From Perkinsela sp. pyNocScin1 (taxonomy: Eukaryota; Euglenozoa; Kinetoplastea; Prokinetoplastida; Perkinselidae): 64,000 nt of DNA. Location of the stretch: NCBI GenBank assembly GCA_964019655.1, contig CAXHTR010000006.1:1054001-1118000 (forward strand). Reading direction: 5' to 3'. The notes under the pieces are model-generated. The model did not search any database, was not told the DNA's origin, and saw only the letters and a program-made list of their open reading frames with translations. Shown here in pieces: positions 37,994-45,031 of this stretch. Numbering within the stretch: the first letter of the stretch is position 1; the number at the start of each line of letters is the position of its first letter. A program made the position numbers and the translations under genes.

Positions 37994-38629
37994 CGTGAAT
38001 ATTATAACTGTGGACACTAACTTGTGAAGTTTATACCAGGGGCACTTTGCTTCATTGGCGTACTTATGCCTTAATGTCATCATATTGGAATGGATGGTAC
38101 TGGCCCATCCGTGAGCGTCTAGCCGCTCATGACCTCAAACTCCAAGCGCTCATCATCTTCGCTTGATGTGGCACTTAATCATAACCATCGATGACAAGCG
38201 CTTTCGAAGTGCTTTGATGGTCGACTATTGTGACGCCAAAATCGCCCCCGCAGGTTTGAGACCTCACCTTTTGCAGAGAAAAGCTCTCTGTCATAACGGA
38301 ACGCTGTGCTTTGCGTCCAGACTGACCTGTCATACAGGGGTTCACATCAACTTCGGAGCACTACCACCTGGTGAAAAATTGCTGAATATACAGGCGCGCA
38401 GATTTCCAGAGTGACCTCTTTCGACATTTATGTTCTCAAAGAGTCACATGGTTTCCGATTTGTGCTCTGAGTTTGCATTTTGATTAGCGTAGTCATACAA
38501 AAATAGGGTACTTTGCATAAACATATGATATGAAGCTCAAGCGGATACCATTACTATGATGAAATATTGCTATCCAGTGATCATTTGCTATGAGATATTT
38601 TGAAGCTGCCTACCTGCGATTTTATGTTT
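37994..38629. other. intergenic with array repeats
   Basis: About 635 bp. Holds copy 1 of the intergenic repeat (38208-38335) and, from about 38408 to the next gene, sequence closely repeated at 40769-40987. It includes an undisturbed paralogue of the insertion site of the hAT-like element (TTCCAGAG at 38405-38412). Confidence 0.75.
38208..38335. repeat. intergenic repeat R, copy 1
   Basis: About 130 bp beginning GCTTTGATGGTCGACTATTG and ending GCTTTGCGTCCAGACTGACC. Three diverged copies follow in the B array, each in a spacer or gene tail. Confidence 0.7.
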
Positions 38630-39340
38630 CTAGTGAAACTCTGTCGTGATCTTCATGCCCGGCATGATGTCCTCAATGCGCCCACTACCACCATAATCTT
38701 CCCCTTCACGCATGAAAAAGCGAATCTCACGGACTTTGTTTATTTTCAGATCCACGCACGTGACACCCGATGGCAGTGGGTCACACGGAATCACGCGCTG
38801 TTTTATTCGATTATGCCACAGATGCACATTTTTCAGATTTGGAGGAAGACCTCGGAGCGAAATTGGCCCCGTGATGCAGTTCTGTGAGACGTCGAACACT
38901 TCAATCTTTCTCGGGAGGTTTTGCATGTCGATCGTCCCAAAAATTTTGTTCCCGACAAAGTTCAGCTCCCGGAGATTCGTTGGGAGTAGCCGTGTGTGCA
39001 GCTCATAGGTCTGCTCGCACCAAGATATGGTGAGGTTTTTTAGGTCTGGTGGGAGGTACGCATAATGAATAGTGCCGATGTTCTCGAACCCCATGAACGT
39101 CAGGTGGGTAGGTGCTTCTGGGCTGGTGCTTGGGCAGATCACCACAAACAGCATGAGTTCTTCGCTGTACTTTGGCCATCTGCAAAGGTTCTCGAGAGAC
39201 TCACCTTGCGATATCGTGTCAAGCACAATTGGGTGAATATCTTGGAACACGACTTCCATAAGCTGGCTATGCATTTCTTCATGGCTCAATAAGCGTGGTG
39301 GTACCTTTCCATCTAAGGCAAAGAGAAACAACGCGAGCAT
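38630..39340 (-). CDS. secreted LRR protein, subfamily B (B5)
   Basis: A protein of 236 residues: leader MLALFLFAL before DGKVPPRLLSHEEMHSQLMEVVFQD. Cap CRWPKYSEELMLFVVIC followed by an insertion PSTSPE missing from its duplicate B6. The repeats and the end (EGEDYGGSGRIEDIMPGMKI) match B6 nearly residue for residue. The leader coding sequence contains TTTCTCTTTGCCTTAG, a strong acceptor look-alike. Confidence 0.9.
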   Translation of the reverse strand: MLALFLFALDGKVPPRLLSHEEMHSQLMEVVFQDIHPIVLDTISQGESLENLCRWPKYSEELMLFVVICPSTSPEAPTHLTFMGFENIGTIHYAYLPPDLKNLTISWCEQTYELHTRLLPTNLRELNFVGNKIFGTIDMQNLPRKIEVFDVSQNCITGPISLRGLPPNLKNVHLWHNRIKQRVIPCDPLPSGVTCVDLKINKVREIRFFMREGEDYGGSGRIEDIMPGMKITTEFH

Positions 39341-39570
39341 TGATGGGATTAAACAGTGGAGAAAGTCTATACTGAAGAGAAAATAAAGCAAAAATTCGGG
39401 GAAATTATGGGTGAGGTTGAGCTTGATCTGCTGTTGGTTAATTGCTGCTGCCCGAGCACATGTCTGAAGAGATTTTCTCTCCGCAGAAGTAAGGACGGGG
39501 TGAATTGCGTATCAAGGGTATCTATAAGGTTCGAATCTTCGCTCGTTGGCCTTCGAGAGATATCTGCGCT

Positions 39571-39714
39571 GCTTTGTTGGTGGACTATTGTGACGCCGAA
39601 ATCAACGCCAATCACCCCTGAGAGTTCTCTAGCAGTCTCGAGACTTCGCCTTTTGCAGAGAAAGCTCTCTGTGCTAGTGCAATTTTGCACTTTGCGTCCA
39701 CACTGGCCAGTCAT
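39571..39714. repeat. intergenic repeat R, copy 2
   Basis: Begins GCTTTGTTGGTGGACTATTG and ends in GCGTCCACACTGGCC, overlapping the 3' end of the mosaic pseudogene, whose C-terminus (PVWTQSAKLH) is read from it. Confidence 0.7.
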
Positions 39715-40407
39715 CCTCTGTTGTAATCCAGTCTATATTCGGCATGATCTCCTCGATGGGGCAACTTCCACCAAAATCTCCCCATTCACTCACAAAGCGA
39801 ACTTCACGGACTTTATTATTTCCCAGACCTATACGCGTCACGCCTGGAGGCAACGGATCACAGGGTACAACGCGCTGCTCAATCTTATTGCTCCACAGAC
39901 TTGCACTTTTTAGCGTCGGGGGGAGCCTTTGAAGCGAAATCAGACCCGTTATGAGATTCTGCGAGACATCCAGCGTTTCAAGCTTTGGCGGGAGGCGCTG
40001 CATATCGATTGATCCAAAAAGCTTGTTGAAGCTCATGTCGAGCTCGCGAAGGCGCCGCGGGAGGAGCCGCGTCTCTAACTTGTACTTTTGCTTACAACTG
40101 GATACAATGAGGAGCTCGATGCTTGGCGGGAGGTACTCGTAGTGGACCCTGCCGATTGCGCAAAGCCGATGAGGTGGAGATATATCAGAAAGTATGATCT
40201 GTAGTGCACTGTGAAGAGCTCCGGCGGCTCCCGGAACATCGGCCAATTGCACAGGCTGGCTACAGGCCTACCGTGTGCTATGGTTTAAAGAATATCTGGA
40301 TCGTCATCTTGAAACACGGATTCAAGTAGCGATCGATGCATTTGCATATGTGTTCGAGCGAGTGGTCGCTCCACTGCTTCAGCTGCGAGGATAATGAGTG
40401 AAAGCAT
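39674..40407 (-). pseudogene. mosaic LRR pseudogene of subfamily B
   Basis: Starts at 40407 with MLSLIILAAEAVERPLART, almost identical to gene B7. A TAA replaces CAA after DPDIL (about 40284). From about 40245 the sequence switches to B3 type (WPMFREPPELFTVH). A one-base deletion near 40157 shifts the frame just before IGRVHYEYLPP. From about 39975 it switches to B4 type (LETLDVSQNLITG through CDPLPPGVTRI), and the end comes from an intergenic repeat. Three segments from three array members, plus a nonsense and a frameshift mutation, make a non-functional mosaic produced by recombination or gene conversion. Confidence 0.85.
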
Positions 40408-40446
40408 TGGTAGTCGTACTATAGAGTACCTATAGTACGCTCTCAT

Positions 40447-40595
40447 AGTGCTTTGATGTTCGATTATCGTGGCGACGAAATTGACGCCAATCACCCCTGA
40501 GAGTTTTCCCTCAGGAATGAAACTTCACACTTTGCAGAGAAAAGCGATTTGTCATAATGAACGCTGTGCTTTGCGTCCAGAATGACCTGTAATAC
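40447..40595. repeat. intergenic repeat R, copy 3
   Basis: A more diverged copy: starts AGTGCTTTGATGTTCGATTA and ends GCTTTGCGTCCAGAATGACC. It shares CGCCAATCACCCCTGAGAGT with copy 2. Confidence 0.65.
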
Positions 40596-40685
40596 TTCGG
40601 GGCACTACCACCGTCTTCGCTTTCAGTTAGAATCACTACTAGCTGGTGAGAAATTGCTAAATAACAGGCGTGCAGATTTCTAGAG

Positions 40686-40762
40686 CAGGGTTTCAATAAA
40701 GGGGGAAAAGAACCTTTCTGAAATCTTTCATGCTCTTTTAAAAAGCCTTCACTGAAACCCTG
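40686..40762. mobile_element. 77-bp hAT-like miniature inverted-repeat element
   Basis: Terminal inverted repeats: left end CAGGGTTTCAATAAAGG, right end (reverse complement) CAGGGTTTCAGTGAAGG, the outer 10 bases perfect. Both ends are flanked by the same 8 bases, TTCTAGAG (40678-40685 and 40763-40770). The duplicated segment near 38405 has a single TTCCAGAG and no element, i.e. an empty site. An 8-bp target duplication and CAGGG termini are marks of the hAT superfamily. The 77-bp interior has no coding capacity, so it would need a transposase from elsewhere. Confidence 0.8.
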
Positions 40763-40987
40763 TTCTAGAGTGACCTCTTTCGACAGTTATGTTCTCAAAG
40801 AGTCACATGGTTTCCGATTTGTGCTCTGAGTTTGCATTTTGATTAGCGTAGTCATACAAAAATAGGGTACTTTGCGCAAGCACATGCTCGAATCTAAAGC
40901 GGATACCACTGCTCTGACTAAATATTTCTATCCAGTGATCATTTGCTATGAGATATTTTGAAGCTGCCTACCTGCGATTTTATGTTT

Positions 40988-41689
40988 CTAGTGAAACTCT
41001 GTCGTAATTTTCATGCCCGGCATGATGTCCTCGATGCGCCCACTACCACCATAATCTTCCCCTTCACGCATAAAAAAGCGAATCTCACGCACTTTGGTTA
41101 CTGTCAGATCCATGCAAGTGACACCCGATGGCAGTGGGTCGCACAGAACCACGCGCTGTTTTATTCGATTATCCCACAGCTTTGCAATTTTTAGAAAAGG
41201 GGGAAGCCTTTGAAGCGAAATCGGCCCCTTGATGCAGTTCTGTGAGACGTCGAACACTTCAATCTTGCGAGGTAGGCTCTGCATATCGACTGTCCCATAA
41301 ATTTTGTTCCCGAGCATGTTGAGCTCCCGGAGGTTCGGTGGGAGCAGCCGTGTGTGTAGCTCATAGGTCTGCTCGCACCACGAGATGGTGAGGCATTTCA
41401 AGTCTGGTGGGAGGTACGCATAATGAATAGTGCCGATGTTCTCGAACCCCATGAACGTCAGGTGGGTTGGTGCTGCTTCTTGGCAGATCACCACAAACAG
41501 CATGAGGTCTTCGCTGTACTTTGGCCATCTGCAAAGGTTCTCGAGAGACTCACCTTGCGATATCGTTTCAAGCACAACTGGGTGAATATCCTGGAACACG
41601 ACTTCCATAAGCTGGCTATGCATTTCTTCATGGGTCAGTAAGCGTGATAGCACCTGTCCATCTGTGGCAAAGAGAAAAAACGCGAGCAT
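40988..41689 (-). CDS. secreted LRR protein, subfamily B (B6)
   Basis: A protein of 233 residues and the duplicate of B5. Leader MLAFFLFAT, then DGQVLSRLLTHEEMHSQLMEVVFQD, cap CRWPKYSEDLMLFVVIC. Changes from B5 include LKGPISLQRLPPFLKIAKL and MDLTVTKVREI. Inside the leader codons lies TTTTTTCTCTTTGCCACAG, which has every feature of a 3' splice acceptor. Confidence 0.9.
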   Translation of the reverse strand: MLAFFLFATDGQVLSRLLTHEEMHSQLMEVVFQDIHPVVLETISQGESLENLCRWPKYSEDLMLFVVICQEAAPTHLTFMGFENIGTIHYAYLPPDLKCLTISWCEQTYELHTRLLPPNLRELNMLGNKIYGTVDMQSLPRKIEVFDVSQNCIKGPISLQRLPPFLKIAKLWDNRIKQRVVLCDPLPSGVTCMDLTVTKVREIRFFMREGEDYGGSGRIEDIMPGMKITTEFH

Positions 41690-41920
41690 TGATAGGGTAA
41701 ACAGTGAAGAAAGTCTATACTGAAGAGAAAACAGAGCAAAAATTCGGGGAAGTTATAGGAGAGTTTGAGATTGAGCTGCTGTTGGTTAAATGCTGCTGAC
41801 CGAGCACATGTCTGAAGAGATTTTCTCTCCGCAGAAGTAAGGACGGGGTGAATTGCGTATCAAGGGTATCTATAAGGTTCGAATCTTCACTCGTTGACTT
41901 TCGAGAGATATCTGTTCTGC

Positions 41921-42068
41921 TTTGTTGGTGGACTATTGTGACGCCGAAATCGGCGGCAATCATCCAAAGAGTTTTCCGCAGGCTTGAGACTTAGAGAAGA
42001 CCTTTAGCAGAGAAAATCTCTCTGTGCCCGTGAGACGCTGTGCTTTGCGTCCACACTGGCTTGTAATT
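41921..42068. repeat. intergenic repeat R, copy 4
   Basis: Begins CTTTGTTGGTGGACTATTG and ends GCGTCCACACTGGCTTGTAA. The C-terminal extension of gene B7 is read out of this copy. Confidence 0.7.
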
Positions 42069-42800
42069 GTTAAGCTGCCTATCTGCAATCCCATGTTTTA
42101 AGTGAATATGTGTTGTAATCTTCATGCCCGGCATGATCTCCTCGATGCGGCCATTACCACTGTAATCTCCCCCTTCACCTTTAGCAAAGTGAATCTCACG
42201 GACTTTGTTTAATTGCAGATTTTTGCGTGTTACGACCGGAGGCAATGGATCACAGGGCACAAAGCGCTGCTTAATCTTATTGTCCCACAGCTCTGCTTTT
42301 TTCAGCGTCGGGGGAAGCCTTTGACGCGAAATCGGCCCCGTGATGCAGTTCTGTGAGACATCGAACACTTCAATCTTTTGCGGGAGGTTCTGCATGTCGA
42401 TTGTTCCATAGATATTGTTCTGTTCCATGTTCAGTTCTCGGAGGTCCCACGGGAGCAGCCGTGTGTGCAGCACATAGCACTGCGCGCATCTCGAGATGAC
42501 AAGATCTTTCACACCTGGTGGGAGAAACTCATAATGAATAGCGCCGATGCTCGCAAATCCCATGAATGCGAGGTGGGTCAGTTTTGCTTCTGCGCAAACA
42601 CGCGAAAACAGCTGCATTCCTTGGTCGTATATCTGCCAGTCGCACAGGCTGGCTACAGGCCTACCGCGTGCTGTGGTTTGGACAATATCTGGATCGACAT
42701 CTTGGAACACGGCTCCAAGTAGGGATCGATGCATTTGCATATGTGTTCGAGCGAGTGGTCGTTCCACTGCTTCAGCTGCGAGGATAATGAGTGAAAGCAT
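41991..42800 (-). CDS. secreted LRR protein, subfamily B, with C-terminal extension (B7)
   Basis: A protein of 269 residues: leader MLSLIILAA, EAVERPLARTHMQMHRSLLGAVFQDVDP, cap CDWQIYDQGMQLFSRVC, then IGAIHYEFLPPGVKDL. After the normal end of the family (MPGMKITT) it runs on for about 35 residues (DRQLNNYKPVWTQSTASHGH) encoded by intergenic repeat R; relatives stop right there. The extension is probably the result of losing the stop codon. Another ATG at 42914 lies in frame upstream, but the family start is 42800. Confidence 0.88.
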   Translation of the reverse strand: MLSLIILAAEAVERPLARTHMQMHRSLLGAVFQDVDPDIVQTTARGRPVASLCDWQIYDQGMQLFSRVCAEAKLTHLAFMGFASIGAIHYEFLPPGVKDLVISRCAQCYVLHTRLLPWDLRELNMEQNNIYGTIDMQNLPQKIEVFDVSQNCITGPISRQRLPPTLKKAELWDNKIKQRFVPCDPLPPVVTRKNLQLNKVREIHFAKGEGGDYSGNGRIEEIMPGMKITTHIHLKHGIADRQLNNYKPVWTQSTASHGHREIFSAKGLL

Positions 42801-42917
42801 TGCTAGTCGTACTATAGAGAAAAAGAATGCATACACATTGGCCACGGGCAGTGTGACTCCATTTCTCTGCGTCGCGCTTACCCTAACTTTGGTCTTTTGT
42901 AATATCCTACGCATTTT

Positions 42918-43649
42918 CTAATAAAGCGCCGTCGTAATCTTCATTCCCGGGATGATTTCTTCAACTCGGCCCTCGCCACCGTATTCGCCTGCCTCACGTA
43001 ATGCAAAGCAAACTTCTCCGATTCTGTTGCGATACAAGTCGATAGACTGGAGATTCGATGGCAGTGGGTCACAAGGCACCACGCGCTGCACAATCTTATT
43101 GCGCGGTAGGTTGACAGTTTTCAGCGTCGGGGGAAGGTCTTGGAGCGAGATCGGCCCCGTTATACGGTTCCATGAGACATCGAACACTTCGAGATTTCGC
43201 GGGACGCTCTGCATATCGACTGTCCCATAAATTTTGTTCCAGCTCATGTTGAGCTCTATGAGACTGCGTGGGAGGAAACGTGTTTGGAGCACATAGCGCT
43301 GCTCGCACCTCGAGATGATGAGTTTTTCGAGGCTTGGCGGGAGGCACTCGTAGGCGATTCTGCCGATGTTCGCAAATTCCATGAATGTGAGGTGGATCGG
43401 TGCTGCTCTGCGGCAGGTGACTGAAAACAGCTGGACGTTTGAGCCCAGACCTGCACCCCCTGGGCGCTCCTGGCTGAACGTTGGCCAGTCGCATAGGCGC
43501 ACCAAAGGCTTAGCGCGTGATATGGAGTGGAGCACATTTGGGTCGATAGATTGGAATACAGCTTGTATAAGCGCATTCTGCATTTCTGTGCGTGTCAGTG
43601 CGAAGGATGGTGAATCTGCGTCAGCAGAGAGAAAGAGGACTGGAAACAT
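42918..43649 (-). CDS. secreted LRR protein, subfamily B (B8)
   Basis: A protein of 243 residues: leader MFPVLFLSA, then DADSPSFALTRTEMQNALIQAVFQSIDP. The cap CDWPTFSQ is interrupted by an insertion ERPGGAGLGSN before VQLFSVTC. Then IGRIAYECLPPSLEKLIISRCEQ, ITGPISLQDLPPTLKTVNL and RVVPCDPLPSNLQSIDLYRN. The end EAGEYGGEGRVEEIIPGMKI matches B4. Gly-rich insertions in the cap loop are unusual among these genes. Confidence 0.89.
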   Translation of the reverse strand: MFPVLFLSADADSPSFALTRTEMQNALIQAVFQSIDPNVLHSISRAKPLVRLCDWPTFSQERPGGAGLGSNVQLFSVTCRRAAPIHLTFMEFANIGRIAYECLPPSLEKLIISRCEQRYVLQTRFLPRSLIELNMSWNKIYGTVDMQSVPRNLEVFDVSWNRITGPISLQDLPPTLKTVNLPRNKIVQRVVPCDPLPSNLQSIDLYRNRIGEVCFALREAGEYGGEGRVEEIIPGMKITTALY

Positions 43650-43989
43650 CGCGAAGGTTGGCGAAAGGAAAAAAATAGCGCACAGACTTGCCGACGGGTG
43701 AATTTGAAAATGGGATATCTCTATCGAGGCACCAAGGCCATACAAACAATCGACAGAGTATTCTGCAGTACTCTCGAGCCTAAGCACAACGTGGGATGAT
43801 AGCGCTCTACTTTTTGACACATTGCTACATTGCTGTGAAAATGAGGCTTGCATGCACGAGACCATCTGCCTCTTGGGTATCTCCGTGCTGATTTATGTTT
43901 TATAGGTCGGTGTGGTCGCTAGCGCTTTGTATACTGCCTTTAGATACTGTACCCACCACCCTGGCACAATTTCTGCCTATGCCGAGCAT
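43650..43989. other. intergenic, about 340 bp
   Basis: Spacer between B9 and B8. A non-conserved open frame from B8 reaches into it from below; no other feature seen. Confidence 0.4.
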
Positions 43990-44697
43990 TCATTCGCAAT
44001 GGGCCAACGTCGTCACCTTCATCTCCGGAATGATCTTCGAAATTTCACCTTTGCCTCCGTACGCTTCTCCTTCATACACGCGAAAGCAAACCTCACGAAC
44101 TTTGTTGAACCGCAGATCGATGCTCGTGACACTTGCTGGTAGCGGATCACAGGGAACAATGCGCTGCTTAATTTTGTTGTAGCGCAGCTGCACAGACTTC
44201 AAATGTGGCGGAAGCCTTACGAGCGATATCGGCCCCGTAATCAAGTTATTACAGAGGTTGAAATTCTGGAGGGTCCGCGGCAGGCACTGCAGGTCAATTG
44301 CCCCAAATATCTTATTTCTTCCCATGTCGAGCGCCGCGAGTTCCCGGGGGAGCAGCCGCGTGTGCAGCCGGTACGACTGCTCGCATCCGTAGATCGTGAG
44401 GTGTTTGACGTCCGGCGGGAGGTACTCGTAGTGAATGGTGCCAATGGCCTCAAAGCCCATGAACGCGAGGTGCGTCGGCGTCGTTGTGCTGCAGTAGACC
44501 CGAAACAGCTGGCAGTCTACATGGTAACTCTCCCAGTCGCATATCTGGGCAAGTGGCATGTCGCCAGAGATCATTGCAAGGATTTCTGGGCTGATTTCTT
44601 TCATTGCGGCATGCATGAGGCTGACGCTCATCGCAAAGGGGTCGGGTGAACGAGAAAGTGGCTGTGTATCAGCGAAGAGAAAGAGCATTGGGAGCAT
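43990..44697 (-). CDS. secreted LRR protein, subfamily B (B9)
   Basis: A protein of 235 residues, first gene of the B array in transcription order. Leader MLPMLFLFA, DTQPLSRSPDPFAMSVSLMHAAMKE, cap CDWESYHVDCQLFRVYC (one extra Cys). Then IGTIHYEYLPPDVKHLTIYGCEQ, LHTRLLPRELAALDMGRNK, ITGPISLVRLPPHLKSVQL, RIVPCDPLPASVTSIDL. Ends EGEAYGGKGEISKIIPEMKV. It is the most GC-rich B gene. Confidence 0.89.
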   Translation of the reverse strand: MLPMLFLFADTQPLSRSPDPFAMSVSLMHAAMKEISPEILAMISGDMPLAQICDWESYHVDCQLFRVYCSTTTPTHLAFMGFEAIGTIHYEYLPPDVKHLTIYGCEQSYRLHTRLLPRELAALDMGRNKIFGAIDLQCLPRTLQNFNLCNNLITGPISLVRLPPHLKSVQLRYNKIKQRIVPCDPLPASVTSIDLRFNKVREVCFRVYEGEAYGGKGEISKIIPEMKVTTLAHCE

Positions 44698-44794
44698 TTG
44701 AAAATTTGATAGAGCTTTGATTGGGGAGGGGAAAGTAATTGGATGCAGCTGATGAGTGGAAATAATCAAGAATTACTAAACCTTTGGCCTGTGG

Positions 44795-45031
44795 TCATTT
44801 GATAAAAGTATGGTGCTCAATGACACTACACTTGATATTGCAAATCGGCCCATTATCAGATTCGATGCGCTCGTACTGATGTCTCGTGATAAAGGGGTCA
44901 AAAGATAGTGCGCCTTCACTTGTTGAAGCTTTGCGCTTGCGGAGCTTTCTTTTCTCCTTCGGAGGTAAACCAACTGAACACTTGCCCATCGCCTTTCCCG
45001 CTCGCACTGCTCTACTTTTTCGACTACGCAT
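44795..45031 (-). CDS. possible small basic protein
   Basis: A frame of 78 codons whose ATG overlaps the stop codon of the DUF2009 gene; a second ATG at 44989 (MGKCSVGLPPKEKRKLRKRK) follows acceptor-like AGs and would give 64 residues. The N-terminal half is strongly basic and the rest polar (FITRHQYERIESDNGP). A weakly similar string occurs in the frame at 34138. No known domain. Could be 3' UTR. Confidence 0.35.
   Translation of the reverse strand: MRSRKSRAVRAGKAMGKCSVGLPPKEKRKLRKRKASTSEGALSFDPFITRHQYERIESDNGPICNIKCSVIEHHTFIK

Larger units (their letters stand above)
38190..39714. repeat. segmental duplication, copy 1
   Basis: About 1.5 kb containing LRR gene B5 with both flanks. It is repeated in the same orientation at 40440-42068. 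Matching landmarks lie 2.35-2.36 kb apart, e.g. the 3' end of the LRR gene (GAAACTCTGTCGT at 38635 and 40993) and its start region (39340 and 41689). Long stretches between are near-identical, so the duplication is recent. Confidence 0.85.
40408..40987. other. intergenic with repeats and a mobile element
   Basis: About 580 bp. Holds repeat R copy 3 (40447-40595), a 77-bp hAT-like element (40686-40762) and sequence duplicated from 38408-38629. No gene. Confidence 0.75.
40440..42068. repeat. segmental duplication, copy 2
   Basis: Direct repeat of 38190-39714 with LRR gene B6 and its flanks. It is about 85 bases longer because of the small transposable element and its target duplication at 40678-40770. 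The upstream flank (41690-41960) matches 39341-39620 closely, including GGTTCGAATCTTC and the CCGCAGAAGTAAGGACGGGG stretch. Confidence 0.85.

Noticed and set aside
39525-39550. GGTTCGAATCTTC as a possible tRNA T-loop (also near 41880)
   Set aside because: No matching A box, anticodon arm or acceptor stem around it; it is simply part of the duplicated flank.
5302-44697. LRR genes as ectodomains of receptor kinases
   Set aside because: No membrane span or kinase domain follows the repeats in any of them; each ends in a polar tail and stop, with another leader behind it.
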